In this document: positions 38,573-47,453 of the stretch, piece by piece
Position numbering within the stretch: the stretch's first letter is position 1
Layout: every line of letters begins with the position of its first letter
Source: Borreliella bissettiae DN127
GTDB lineage: Bacteria > Spirochaetota > Spirochaetia > Borreliales > Borreliaceae
DNA: 64,000 bases
Direction: 5' to 3'
Assembly (NCBI RefSeq): GCF_000222305.1
Contig: NC_015921.1
Coordinates: forward strand, 62,001-126,000
Translations under genes and position numbers: made by a program
The notes under the pieces: generated by a model
Seen by the model: only the letters and a program-made list of their open reading frames with translations
Databases searched by the model: none
Told to the model about the DNA's origin: nothing

Positions 38573-39162
38573 GATTTATTTTTTGCCAAAAATCTTAAAA
38601 CCTCATTAAGTTCATCATCTATACATTTAAAACTATTCTTATATTCATTTTCATTTAATCCTGTCAGCTCATGATTTCCATAATGAATCCAAGTATTTAA
38701 TTCTTCTTGATTAGAATATTTATTAACATAATAATCAGGAATATAATCTACAAATCCATGATCCTTATAATCGTAAACTGCTATTTTAACATTTTTACTC
38801 TCTATGCCCTTTTTTAAAACTTCATTTCTCAAATAAACAATAGTACGCCCCGTATCAAAAATGTCATCAACAAATAAAACTTTATCGCCTGCCCTTAAAT
38901 ATTTTGGATCATAAGTCCAACCATCTATCATTATCTTTTTTTGCTCATTAAAAATATCATAAGATCTAGCAACAACAGCAGCATATAAAAGGGGTTTATC
39001 TACTTTTACAAATTTAAAAAATTCGCTAATAATATTGCCAAGATAGGCTCCTCCTCTCAAAGAAACATACATAATATCTGGAATAAATCCATCTTTATAA
39101 ATTTTATAAGCCAACTTAAATCCATTAATTCTTATCTCTTCATAAGAAACATATTTCTTCAT
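38569..39162 (-). CDS. Phosphoribosyltransferase-fold protein
   Basis: A 197-residue type I phosphoribosyltransferase. The PRPP-binding loop VLFVDDIFDTGRTIVYLRNEV is clear, preceded by YVSLRGGAYLG, the usual flexible-loop position. Closest in style to hypoxanthine/guanine or xanthine transferases, but the base-recognition end (KDHGFVDYIPDYYVNKYSNQEELNTWIHYG) does not fix the substrate. It may salvage a purine, which Borrelia must import, or bind a regulatory ligand. AAGGGATAAG precedes the ATG. Its stop overlaps the stop of the convergent gene. Confidence 0.82.
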   Translation of the reverse strand: MKKYVSYEEIRINGFKLAYKIYKDGFIPDIMYVSLRGGAYLGNIISEFFKFVKVDKPLLYAAVVARSYDIFNEQKKIMIDGWTYDPKYLRAGDKVLFVDDIFDTGRTIVYLRNEVLKKGIESKNVKIAVYDYKDHGFVDYIPDYYVNKYSNQEELNTWIHYGNHELTGLNENEYKNSFKCIDDELNEVLRFLAKNKS

Positions 39163-39265
39163 AATTAAAACTTATCCCTTTTATTCTTTTCTAATAACAA
39201 TAAAATTTATTTAATCAAAATATTTTAATGCAAACTAACGCATAATAATTGCATAAAACAAAAAA

Positions 39266-39288
39266 GGGTTAAGATCAACTCTTAACCC
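39266..39288 (-). terminator. htrA rho-independent terminator
   Basis: GGGTTAAGA and TCTTAACCC form a 9-base-pair stem around a 5-base loop. Read on the minus strand it is followed by TTTTTTG, the classic tail, and lies 15 bases after the htrA stop. This is the clearest intrinsic terminator in the window. Confidence 0.85.
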
Positions 39289-39302
39289 AAAACTAAAACT
39301 TA

Positions 39303-40727
39303 CTAAAATGAAATTTTAAAAGAATCATTTCCTCTTAAAATTTTATAAGTATTTTTTCCAACCCCAAGAGCATCATAAAATTCTCTTAAATTAGAAACAC
39401 TTTTTGAATTTACAGAAAGAATTACATCTCCTGACTTCATCTTAATATTTGGTGCTAAATTTTTATCAATATAATCAACAACAACACCTTTAATCCAATT
39501 TCTTAAATTAAGCTGAGCTTTAATATCCTCAACTAATGGATACACAACAAAACCAGGAAGCATCTTTGAAGAAGAAAGCTCTTTATCCTTAGGTCTAACA
39601 GCAAGAACAATCTCAATATTTTTTTTGATATTACCTCTTAAAATTTCTACATTTACTTTCTCGCCCGCATAAAAATCGCTAATATATGATGTAACATCTT
39701 GGAAAACACTCATGGACACCCCATTAACCTTCACAATAATATCTCCTGCCCTAAGTCCTGACTTAACAGCAGGTGAACCTGGATAAAGAGAAGCAATAAT
39801 TGCAGCTGAAACATCATTACTTTCAACCCCCAAGCTTTTTAGCACCTCAGAATCTCTTGTCTTTAACGGATAAAAAGAAATTCCAAGCCAAGCCGATTCA
39901 ATTTTTTTACCTTTAAGGAAAAAATCTACAGTACTTTTAATATTGTTAACAGGAATTGCAAAACCTAAACCAATATTTCCACCAGAATTTGAAGCTATCC
40001 AAGCATTAATTCCAATAACCTCACCTTTTATATTTACAAGAGGACCACCTGAATTACCTCTGTTGATTGCAGCATCGGTTTGAATAAATAAATTCCTTGA
40101 TTGCAAATTAGGATTTGCAGAACGCTGCAAACCACTTACAATACCTGCTGTAACTGTAAAACTAAATTGAAAAGGACTGCCTACTGCCATAACCCAATCG
40201 CCTATTTCAAGCTTATCACTATCTCCAAGATCAGCTACTTTAATAGTTGCGTCGTCACTTTCAAAGCTAATAAGAGCAATATCTTTTTTTTCATCTTTGC
40301 CAATTAACTTAGCCTTGTGCTTTTTCTTATCATAAGATACAACCTCAAGTTCGGTTGCCTTATCTACTACATGACTATTTGTAACCACATAAAATAATGA
40401 TTTTTTTTGAGAATCTCTACCAATTATTACTCCAGACCCTGCCCAATTGCTCTTTCTCTCAGAATCAAATTCTGGCATATCAAAAAAGAAAAATGGAATA
40501 GGAAAACTCTGCTTGATTACACCTGTTGCATGAACTTCTACAGATGATGGTAAAATTTTCTTGGAAACTTCTCTAAAAGAATCTTGCAAGGCTCGTACTG
40601 TATTGTCCTTTTCTTCTGCAAAAACAATGTTGCTTCTATTAGAATCTAAATAATGCATTCCAATAAAAAACCCAATACCCAAAGCCAAAAAACTAAGAAG
40701 AAATCCAGAAAAAAACTTTTTTTCCAC
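39303..40727 (-). CDS. htrA: Periplasmic serine protease HtrA (DegP family)
   Basis: A 474-residue protease/chaperone for damaged envelope proteins. A signal/anchor helix ([19 protein letters not shown]) leads. The catalytic triad is His119 (TNSHVVD), Asp149 (KDIALISFE) and Ser226 (RGNSGGPL). Two PDZ domains follow ([16 protein letters not shown] and [15 protein letters not shown]). I start at GTG 40727, 8 bases after GGAGG; the longer frame from 40742 has no ribosome site and begins inside that Shine-Dalgarno. In Lyme Borrelia this protein is known as a secreted or membrane-associated protease acting on host matrix and bacterial proteins. Ends at the terminator 39266-39288. Confidence 0.95.
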   Translation of the reverse strand: MEKKFFSGFLLSFLALGIGFFIGMHYLDSNRSNIVFAEEKDNTVRALQDSFREVSKKILPSSVEVHATGVIKQSFPIPFFFFDMPEFDSERKSNWAGSGVIIGRDSQKKSLFYVVTNSHVVDKATELEVVSYDKKKHKAKLIGKDEKKDIALISFESDDATIKVADLGDSDKLEIGDWVMAVGSPFQFSFTVTAGIVSGLQRSANPNLQSRNLFIQTDAAINRGNSGGPLVNIKGEVIGINAWIASNSGGNIGLGFAIPVNNIKSTVDFFLKGKKIESAWLGISFYPLKTRDSEVLKSLGVESNDVSAAIIASLYPGSPAVKSGLRAGDIIVKVNGVSMSVFQDVTSYISDFYAGEKVNVEILRGNIKKNIEIVLAVRPKDKELSSSKMLPGFVVYPLVEDIKAQLNLRNWIKGVVVDYIDKNLAPNIKMKSGDVILSVNSKSVSNLREFYDALGVGKNTYKILRGNDSFKISF

Positions 40728-40793
40728 TTTTATAACCTCCACATAATTACTCGATTTTACAAAAAATATTTAAATATTTGATTAATTTGAAAT

Positions 40794-41549
40794 TTAAACT
40801 TCACTTAAAATTAAAGGCAATCCATCAACAACAGCAACAGTATGTTCAAAATGTGCAGAACAACTAAGATCAGATGCAAAAACAGTCCAACCATCACTTT
40901 TTATTGAAACCTCGTGCCCCTTTAAGTTTACCATAGGCTCAATAGCCAAAACCATACCCTCTTGAATTCTAATATTTTTAAAAAAAGGTGCATAATAATT
41001 TGGAACACTTGGTTCTTCGTGAAGTTGAAATCCAACACCATGACCTGTATATTCTCTAACTATTCCAAAACCAAAGGGCTTTATATAACCTTCTATTGCT
41101 TTTGATATATCTAAAATTCTATTTCCCACTTTCATTTCAGCAATACCTTTGTAAAGAGAAGCATTTGTAACTTCTAAAAGCTTGTCAATACCAGGATCTA
41201 CATTCCCCACTTTAAAAGTTTTTGCCATATCACTATAAAACCCATCAAGAATAACTCCACAATCAATACTAACAATATCCCCAACAGCTAATTTTCTTTT
41301 TCCGGGAATGCCGTGAATAACCTCTTCATTAACAGATGCGCAAATAGTGCCCTTAAACCCACGATATCCCTTAAAAGCAGGCTTAGCTCGATTTTTAATA
41401 ATAAAATCATAGGCTATCAAATCAAGCTCCTTAGTACTAATACCAGGAACAATATTTCTCTCAACTTCTAACAAAGTAAGCGCCAGCAAGTTTGCTGAAG
41501 CTTTTATTTTTTTAATCTCATCTTTAGATTTCAATCTTAGTTTAGTCAA
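40794..41549 (-). CDS. map: Methionine aminopeptidase, type I
   Basis: A 251-residue M24A enzyme removing the initiator methionine. The metal ligands are readable: the two Asp in SIDCGVILDGFYSDMAKTF, His in GHGVGFQLHEEPSVPN, Glu in AIEPMV and Glu in FEHTVAVVDG. A substrate His is in HGIPGKR. It starts at TTG 41549 with GGAAG 7 bases upstream and overlaps the upstream TPR gene by 8 bases. Last gene of the run from the SurA-like gene, if nusB has no strong separate terminator. Confidence 0.96.
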   Translation of the reverse strand: MTKLRLKSKDEIKKIKASANLLALTLLEVERNIVPGISTKELDLIAYDFIIKNRAKPAFKGYRGFKGTICASVNEEVIHGIPGKRKLAVGDIVSIDCGVILDGFYSDMAKTFKVGNVDPGIDKLLEVTNASLYKGIAEMKVGNRILDISKAIEGYIKPFGFGIVREYTGHGVGFQLHEEPSVPNYYAPFFKNIRIQEGMVLAIEPMVNLKGHEVSIKSDGWTVFASDLSCSAHFEHTVAVVDGLPLILSEV

Positions 41550-43209
41550 AATTCAACTTCCTTTCTCTGAGTGTATCTATCATATTTTTATAAAGCCTTC
41601 CTTCATCAGTTTCGTAAAAAGAATAAGAAGCCAAAATGGACTCTTTGCCTTTTTCCATTTTTCCCAAATAAAGATAATTAATTCCCTGTTTTAGGTAGAT
41701 TTTTGATACAAGCTCACGTTCATGGTTAGTGCTAGAATCTTTATCATAAAAACTACTAGGCAATAAAGATATTCCTTTATTAAAATATTTTTCCGCTTCT
41801 TTATAATCTTTTTCAGAAAAGCTTAAAACTCCAAGATTATAATAAATTCCAAACATATATTTTTGAGATTTATTGTCAAAAATTATCTTTTTTGAACTAA
41901 TAAAATCTCTCTTAAGAAAATAATAATAAAATTTATAAAAATCATACCAATCCTGTTTATTTTCAGAAAAATTATAAATTCTAAAAAATAAATCCAGGTC
42001 CTTTAAATCTGAATAAAGCAGCAAATTCCAAGCCAAAAATTGTGCAATACTAGAATTGTATTCAGTCTTATAAAATAGTCGCCACAAATAAGATTTTTTC
42101 GCCTCATACTTAGAATTTGCATAATTTAATGCAAAATAAAGTTTAAAAAATAACGGATCTTCCTTGTAATTAGCTATAATTTCATTAGCTTTAAAATAAT
42201 TTTTAATTCTAAAGTATATGTTTGCTAAATAATAATTTATTATCTTATTATCTTTAAACACCTCATTAGCCTTATTTAAATAAGAAATTGCTCTTTTATG
42301 ATCATTCTCACTATTAGCTATAAGTGCAAGATTTAAATAAACAAGAACATTGTAATTAGGAAATTTTGTATAAAGCTTTAAATATTCATTTTTAGCATTC
42401 TTAATATCTCCTTTTTTGAAATAAGCATCAGCAAGCAAAAAAAGCAAAGTGGGGTCTTCTTCATTTTTAATGGACTTAAGATTGGAAATTGTAAAATCCA
42501 AATCATTAAGATTATACGAAATATATGCAAGCTCTTTCAAAAAATTTTTGTCTTCTTTAATTTTGAAAAGTATACGCTTAGCGGCATCTATGTTTTTTTT
42601 CTCTATATACAAAAGCATTGCATTTATTAAAAATGCATTATTTTTAAGATTTAAACCTATCTCTTCAAAAATACGAACATCCTTTTCTTTATAGATTTTA
42701 TCAATAAATTTGTTAAAATCTAAAACCCCATTATCTACACTTAAATTTTTAATAAAGACTTCATCACAAAGCCCTTGATATTCTTCGCTATTTAAAAGAT
42801 ATTGATTTGCAATTCTATAAGCGTCTTTTAAAAGCCCAATTTTAAGTTTAGAATAAACTTCCAAAGCTCTTAACTTCAAATTTCCCGGCAAAACTTTAAC
42901 ACCAAGATTTACTATCTCCCCCATAAGATGATAATCACCTGTATTTAAAGCCCAAAGCTTAGCTCTTTTAACAAGAGCTAGCCATTTAAATTCAGTATTA
43001 GCATAATATGATGAAAATAGCATTGCTTTTTTAGCATCAGTGAATTTTTTTTTATCAATATAAAAATCAATCCCCATAATAAGCTTGCTAAAATCTTTCT
43101 CACCTTTTAAAAAGTATAAAATATTGGGATCAAAATATAAATAAAAACCCCCTAAAAAAACCGATAATAAGAATAATAAAATGAACACTAAAGTTTTATT
43201 TTTTTTCAA
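41542..43209 (-). CDS. Membrane-anchored TPR protein
   Basis: A 555-residue protein (cf. BB_0106). An N-terminal helix (NKTLVFILLFLLSVFLGGFYLYF) anchors it. About ten tetratricopeptide-type helical pairs follow, for example LLADAYFKKGDIKNAKNEYLKLYTKFPNYNVLVYLNLALIA and YNLGVLSFSEKDYKEAEKYFNKGISLLP. TPR arrays bind partner proteins; none is identifiable. I start at TTG 43209 because GGAGAG lies 5 bases upstream and the hydrophobic anchor follows at once; the frame is open to an ATG at 43251 but that start has no ribosome site and lies within nusB. Confidence 0.7.
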   Translation of the reverse strand: MKKNKTLVFILLFLLSVFLGGFYLYFDPNILYFLKGEKDFSKLIMGIDFYIDKKKFTDAKKAMLFSSYYANTEFKWLALVKRAKLWALNTGDYHLMGEIVNLGVKVLPGNLKLRALEVYSKLKIGLLKDAYRIANQYLLNSEEYQGLCDEVFIKNLSVDNGVLDFNKFIDKIYKEKDVRIFEEIGLNLKNNAFLINAMLLYIEKKNIDAAKRILFKIKEDKNFLKELAYISYNLNDLDFTISNLKSIKNEEDPTLLFLLADAYFKKGDIKNAKNEYLKLYTKFPNYNVLVYLNLALIANSENDHKRAISYLNKANEVFKDNKIINYYLANIYFRIKNYFKANEIIANYKEDPLFFKLYFALNYANSKYEAKKSYLWRLFYKTEYNSSIAQFLAWNLLLYSDLKDLDLFFRIYNFSENKQDWYDFYKFYYYFLKRDFISSKKIIFDNKSQKYMFGIYYNLGVLSFSEKDYKEAEKYFNKGISLLPSSFYDKDSSTNHERELVSKIYLKQGINYLYLGKMEKGKESILASYSFYETDEGRLYKNMIDTLRERKLNFD

Positions 43210-43633
43210 TACAACTCTCCATATTTTTAAGTAAAGCATCAAGTATACCATTTATAAACTTGTAAGAGTTTTTACTGCCATATTTCTTGGCAATCAAAAT
43301 TGCCTCATCAATTACAGCACGTTTTGAATTTTTAAAATTTTGGAACTTCAAAGAATAAACGCTCATTCTAAGTATTGCAAGATCAACCTTATCCATACGA
43401 TCTAAAGACCAATTCAAAGAAATATCCCCAATCAAACTATCAATATGCTCTAAATTATTAAAAGTACCATTTACTAAAGAAGAATAAAACGATTTAATAG
43501 ATTCATTTTCTATGTCCAATCCTTTATCCTCAATATTAAAAATATCAAAAATATCATCCATTGCACTTTGATTAATATCAACGCTATAAATCTTTTGAAA
43601 AGCTAAAACTCTAATTTCATGCATTAAATCCAT
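43196..43633 (-). CDS. nusB: Transcription antitermination factor NusB
   Basis: A 145-residue all-helical NusB. It shows the arginine-rich RNA-contact start (HEIRVLAFQKIYSVDIN) and the LDRMDKVDLAILRMSVYSL signature of the second half, plus AVIDEAILIAKKYGSKNSYKFINGILDAL at the end. NusB with S10 binds boxA RNA during rRNA transcription. It overlaps the TPR gene by 14 bases. There is no Shine-Dalgarno, while a TATAAT ends 7 bases before the ATG, so the mRNA may be leaderless. Confidence 0.93.
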   Translation of the reverse strand: MDLMHEIRVLAFQKIYSVDINQSAMDDIFDIFNIEDKGLDIENESIKSFYSSLVNGTFNNLEHIDSLIGDISLNWSLDRMDKVDLAILRMSVYSLKFQNFKNSKRAVIDEAILIAKKYGSKNSYKFINGILDALLKNMESCIEKK

Positions 43634-43639
43634 AATAAA

Positions 43640-43645
43640 ATTATA
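43640..43645 (-). promoter_or_regulatory. nusB -10 box (leaderless type)
   Basis: A perfect TATAAT on the minus strand, with six bases TTTATT between it and the nusB ATG. It falls just past the end of the upstream SurA-like gene. No good -35 is seen. The expected transcription start is the ATG itself. Confidence 0.4.
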
Positions 43646-43661
43646 TAAATAAAAATATGTT

Positions 43662-44672
43662 TTATTTTAGACTAGAATCCAAGATTTGTATATTTGCAGA
43701 CTTGTTAAGCTTACCATACATATCTTGCTGCACTTGAACAACAATTTGCTGTTGTTGAACATTAATCATATTATTTCTTATTGCATCTTTGACAATCAAA
43801 TCTGCAGTAGGAGACACTTTATCATTCAACCCTAAAAATCTCTGAGCATATTTTTCTGTAACCTTAATAATATGAAACCCTTCCTTTGAAGCAATTGGCG
43901 AAGATATATCACCCTTATTAAAATTAAAAACCTCTTTCACAAAATCGGCTCCAAGAAGATTTTGAGCGCCTTGATCACCCCTTGATAAAAACCCAAGATC
44001 GCCATTTTTAGCCTTAGAAGACTCGTCATTTGAATATTTTCTTACAGCTTCTTCAAAAGTAATTTTTTTTGATCTTATTTGGCTTAAAATATTTTTTGCT
44101 TGATCTAAAACATCTGATCTTTTTTTATCTTTAGTAGAAAAAAATACATGACTAACTCTTGAAATATCCGGATTTACAAATTTAGTTTTATTAGCCTCAT
44201 AATACTCAACAATTTCTTTCTCACTAGGGGTTTTGATTTCAGAAAACTTTGGCTGAGCTTGCTTTAAAACAAGTTTTTGGGAAGACAGAGATCTTTTCAT
44301 TGAAGACAAAAGCTCGCCCCAATTTGTACCTTGTTTTTCTATCATCTGCTTGATTTGCTCATCAGTAAAATTCACAAGCCCAAATTGAGTTCTAATTGTT
44401 TGCATAACCTCATCATCTGAAATTTTAATTCCTTGTTTTGAAGCCTCTTGGCTAAAAAGAACATCTGCTATTAAAACTTGCAAAACTTGCTTTTTCTCAG
44501 CAGCAGTTAAGTCTCTACCTTGAGTCTTTTTAAATATATCAACCTTAGAATCAAACCCGGTTTTAGTAATAATTTCACTCTTATGTAAATTAATAATAGC
44601 AACAGGAGTATTTTGAGCAAAAGAGTTAATCCCCACAGTTCCCAATATTACCCAAAATAAAAAACTCTTCAT
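43662..44672 (-). CDS. Periplasmic peptidyl-prolyl isomerase, SurA/PrsA-like
   Basis: A 336-residue exported chaperone (cf. BB_0108). The signal peptide (KSFLFWVILGTVGINSFAQ) precedes a SurA-like helical N-domain (ISDDEVMQTIRTQFGLVNFTDEQIKQMIEKQG). A parvulin domain runs about 165-280: SRVSHVFFSTKDKKRSDVLDQAK, FEEAVRKYSNDESSKAKNGDLGFLSRGD and GFHIIKVTEK. A C-terminal helix completes the chaperone module. It would help fold outer-membrane or lipid-anchored proteins in the periplasm. AAGAGG precedes the ATG by 7 bases. Confidence 0.88.
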   Translation of the reverse strand: MKSFLFWVILGTVGINSFAQNTPVAIINLHKSEIITKTGFDSKVDIFKKTQGRDLTAAEKKQVLQVLIADVLFSQEASKQGIKISDDEVMQTIRTQFGLVNFTDEQIKQMIEKQGTNWGELLSSMKRSLSSQKLVLKQAQPKFSEIKTPSEKEIVEYYEANKTKFVNPDISRVSHVFFSTKDKKRSDVLDQAKNILSQIRSKKITFEEAVRKYSNDESSKAKNGDLGFLSRGDQGAQNLLGADFVKEVFNFNKGDISSPIASKEGFHIIKVTEKYAQRFLGLNDKVSPTADLIVKDAIRNNMINVQQQQIVVQVQQDMYGKLNKSANIQILDSSLK

Positions 44673-44751
44673 AACATAACCTCTTATTAACGAATCACTT
44701 ACCCACTAATTTAACAAAATTTTACATTTAAATCTAGTTAATAAAACATTT

Positions 44752-45948
44752 TCATCTATACAAAAAACTAGAAATTCCTTGTCCACCACCAATACAAATA
44801 GATACTATTCCTTTTGTTTTATTCTTCATTTTCATAGATCGAGAAAGTGTTAATAAAATTCTTGAACCACTAACCGCAAATGGATGCCCCAAAGCAATAG
44901 CACCGCCATTTACATTAATAATATTACTGGTTATATTATATTTATTAAACAAGGCCTTTTCAATGCTTAATGCTTGAGCTGCAAACGCTTCATTAACCTC
45001 AATCAAATCTATTTCGCTAGGGTTTAAACTTAATTTATTAATAATGCCTTCAATAGCCATATAAGCTCCAAAACCCATATAAAGTGGATCAAGACCAACG
45101 CTTTTAAATCCCCCAATATAAGCTAATGGGCTTATCCCTAAGCTTTTTACTCTTTCCTCGCTTGCTAAAATTAAAAAACAAGCTCCATCATTTAAACTAG
45201 AGGAATTTCCGGCAGTTACTGTACCCGATTCTTTAAAAACAGGATTAAGAGATGCTAGCTTATTTAAAGTTAAATTATCTCTTATTTCCTCATCACTTGA
45301 GACAATCCGGCTAGAGTTGGTCTTCCTGTCAAAAACAGTCAAGGGATAAATTTCATCTTCAAAATATCCAAGTTTTCTTGCCTTTAATGCCTTTTCATGA
45401 GAATTAAATGCAAATGCATCTTGCATTTCCCTTGTTATTTTATATTTTTCTGAGAGATTTTCTGCAGTAAGCCCCATAGAAATAAAATTTAGAGAATCTA
45501 TTAAAGCATCTTTTTGGATTGAATCTTCAAGTCCAAAATTACCAAATTTAAGGCCATCAAATCTAATCTTTCTGGGTAATAAATAAGGAGAATTGGTTAG
45601 ATCTTCTACCCCTCCAGCTAGAACAATATCATTGTCCCCAAGAGCAATAGAATTAAATGCAAGCTCCAAAGCCTTAAGGCCAGAACCACAAACTTTATTA
45701 ACGCTAAATGCGGGCACAGCATCGCCCAAACCAGACTTTAAGGCAATTTGTCTTGCAATATTTTGACCAAGTCCTGCAGATATTACATTGCCAATAATAA
45801 CCTCATCCACTTCACATAACTTATTTCTTTCAAGTAAAGCTTTAACAATTTTTGAAGATTCATCAATAATGTTCAAACCCCTAAAAGAACCTCCAAACTT
45901 GAAATTAGGGGTCCTAAGTCCATCAATAATAGCTACCTTTTTTATCAC
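44752..45948 (-). CDS. fadA: Acetyl-CoA acetyltransferase (thiolase)
   Basis: A 398-residue thiolase. The nucleophilic cysteine is in VNKVCGSGLKALELA, and the C-terminal His and Cys are in NVNGGAIALGHPFAVSGSRIL and SICIGGGQG. All catalytic residues are present. It condenses two acetyl-CoA to acetoacetyl-CoA, the first step of the mevalonate pathway that Borrelia uses for isoprenoids; the fadA-style symbol is traditional and does not imply beta-oxidation. I start at GTG 45948 (MIKKVAIIDGLRTP), with AGGAG 5 bases upstream. The frame extends to an ATG at 46002, but that start has no ribosome site and adds residues unlike thiolases. Confidence 0.93.
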   Translation of the reverse strand: MIKKVAIIDGLRTPNFKFGGSFRGLNIIDESSKIVKALLERNKLCEVDEVIIGNVISAGLGQNIARQIALKSGLGDAVPAFSVNKVCGSGLKALELAFNSIALGDNDIVLAGGVEDLTNSPYLLPRKIRFDGLKFGNFGLEDSIQKDALIDSLNFISMGLTAENLSEKYKITREMQDAFAFNSHEKALKARKLGYFEDEIYPLTVFDRKTNSSRIVSSDEEIRDNLTLNKLASLNPVFKESGTVTAGNSSSLNDGACFLILASEERVKSLGISPLAYIGGFKSVGLDPLYMGFGAYMAIEGIINKLSLNPSEIDLIEVNEAFAAQALSIEKALFNKYNITSNIINVNGGAIALGHPFAVSGSRILLTLSRSMKMKNKTKGIVSICIGGGQGISSFLYR

Positions 45949-46073
45949 AACTGCTCCTAAAGTCTTAGCAAACTCTATTGAATTATACAATACAATAATC
46001 ACTATAAAAACTAAGTTTATTTAATAAAAATAAACTATTTAATCTGAATTATTTAATAAATAAACTAAAATGC

Positions 46074-46079
46074 TATAAT
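46074..46079 (+). promoter_or_regulatory. Extended -10 promoter before the 46086 gene (leaderless type)
   Basis: TATAAT preceded by TGC (extended -10) ends six bases before the ATG at 46086. The -35 is weak. The expected start of transcription is the A of the ATG, and there is no Shine-Dalgarno. Confidence 0.55.
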
Positions 46080-46085
46080 TTTAAA

Positions 46086-47450
46086 ATGCGGTTTAAAAAA
46101 AAGTTTTTAATAATATTTATAATTTCTGCTTTAAAAGCTTATTCTTATAATTATGCAATTCAATACAAAAATGAAGGTATTGACAAATATTATTTTGAAA
46201 TGCTAAATGATGGATTCGGATTTTCATTAAGCGATTTTTTTGATGATTTGAGAAGTGGATCTCTAATTTTTACCTATGCCTCAAAATACAATTTTATAAT
46301 CAATTTAGAAGCACACATGTTAACTTATAGAGGCTACAAAGACTCACCAAAATCTTTAATAAGTAGAACAGACCTAATTGAAATAGGTTTCATGTATTAT
46401 TTCCCAATCTTATTGCTAATTAATGGAAAAAATTTTGGAGAAATAGATTTGGGGATTGGGGTTAAAAACTTATTATTTGGAGACTGGGGAGGGTACTTAA
46501 TGCAAAACATAATTCATCTCATTTTAAATCAACGCCGCCCAATTCCAAGTATAAAAAGCTACGATAGCTATAATTATAGGGGATTTTTAAGCTTTGCTCT
46601 AAATTACTCATACATGAATTTTTTAAATTTAGAAAATTATATGGATTTATCTTATTTTGCAGATTATTTTATCAAAAACAGTATTGGAATTACGTTAAAA
46701 AATGAAAATATTGGATTTGATATAAAATTTTACTCTCAAATTCAAAACCAAATTAAAAGCCTTAAAACATATTCAAAAATACAAGAAGCAGAAACAGGGA
46801 TTGGAATAAATTATCAATTTTACTCTAAAAATTTTTTCATAACCAATAATTTAAACATTAAAAATTTTTCAACCAAAGAAAATTTCTTAAGCGTTGGAGG
46901 ATTTGGAATAATCATTACACCTGAAGAATACACAAAAATATCAGAATCAAATAATGAATTTAATGTTGTAAGTAATAATTTTTACTTTGGATTTGACATT
47001 ATGATTCCATTAAAAATAAGAAATTCATTATTTTATAAAATAAATGAAAACATCAACAATTACTTTTCAATATCAACAAATTATTACACTAATTATAATG
47101 AAACTAATAGCTTTACAAATCAATTATCATCAGGCATCATGTATGAATTTTTACCACAAAAAACATTCAATCCTTACATAATTTCGGGATTATTTTTTGC
47201 CTATAATCAAAATAACCAAGATATTAAAAGCATCTTCAGACCAATAAGAATAAAAAATATTCTTCAAGTTGGAATTGAAAATGAATTAGGATTTTTGTTC
47301 AAAATGCTAAAATACCGCAATACTGAATATATTTTCAAAATATATTCAAAAGCTAGTTATATTCCTATAGCTTATAGCTTAGATGAAAAAAAATTTGAAA
47401 AACATTCTATTAACTTTAATTATTTAGGAATTGGATTAGTGGTTAAATAA
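46086..47450 (+). CDS. Exported beta-rich protein, possible outer-membrane barrel
   Basis: A 454-residue protein (cf. BB_0110) with a signal peptide (FKKKFLIIFIISALKAYS). The mature part alternates aromatic/hydrophobic and polar residues in short strands (for example INLEAHMLTYRGYKDS and FLSFALNYSYMNFLNLENY), with Asn/Tyr/Phe-rich turns and a strand-like end (SINFNYLGIGLVVK), a pattern of outer-membrane beta barrels. The last residue is Lys rather than Phe, so the BAM signal is not classical. It appears leaderless, with an extended -10 directly before the ATG. It is convergent with dnaB. No family recognised. Confidence 0.5.
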   Translation: MRFKKKFLIIFIISALKAYSYNYAIQYKNEGIDKYYFEMLNDGFGFSLSDFFDDLRSGSLIFTYASKYNFIINLEAHMLTYRGYKDSPKSLISRTDLIEIGFMYYFPILLLINGKNFGEIDLGIGVKNLLFGDWGGYLMQNIIHLILNQRRPIPSIKSYDSYNYRGFLSFALNYSYMNFLNLENYMDLSYFADYFIKNSIGITLKNENIGFDIKFYSQIQNQIKSLKTYSKIQEAETGIGINYQFYSKNFFITNNLNIKNFSTKENFLSVGGFGIIITPEEYTKISESNNEFNVVSNNFYFGFDIMIPLKIRNSLFYKINENINNYFSISTNYYTNYNETNSFTNQLSSGIMYEFLPQKTFNPYIISGLFFAYNQNNQDIKSIFRPIRIKNILQVGIENELGFLFKMLKYRNTEYIFKIYSKASYIPIAYSLDEKKFEKHSINFNYLGIGLVVK

Positions 47451-47453
47451 CAA

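Noticed and set aside
43209..43251. TPR gene starting at ATG 43251
   Set aside because: It has no Shine-Dalgarno and lies within nusB, while TTG 43209 has GGAGAG at good spacing directly before the membrane anchor.
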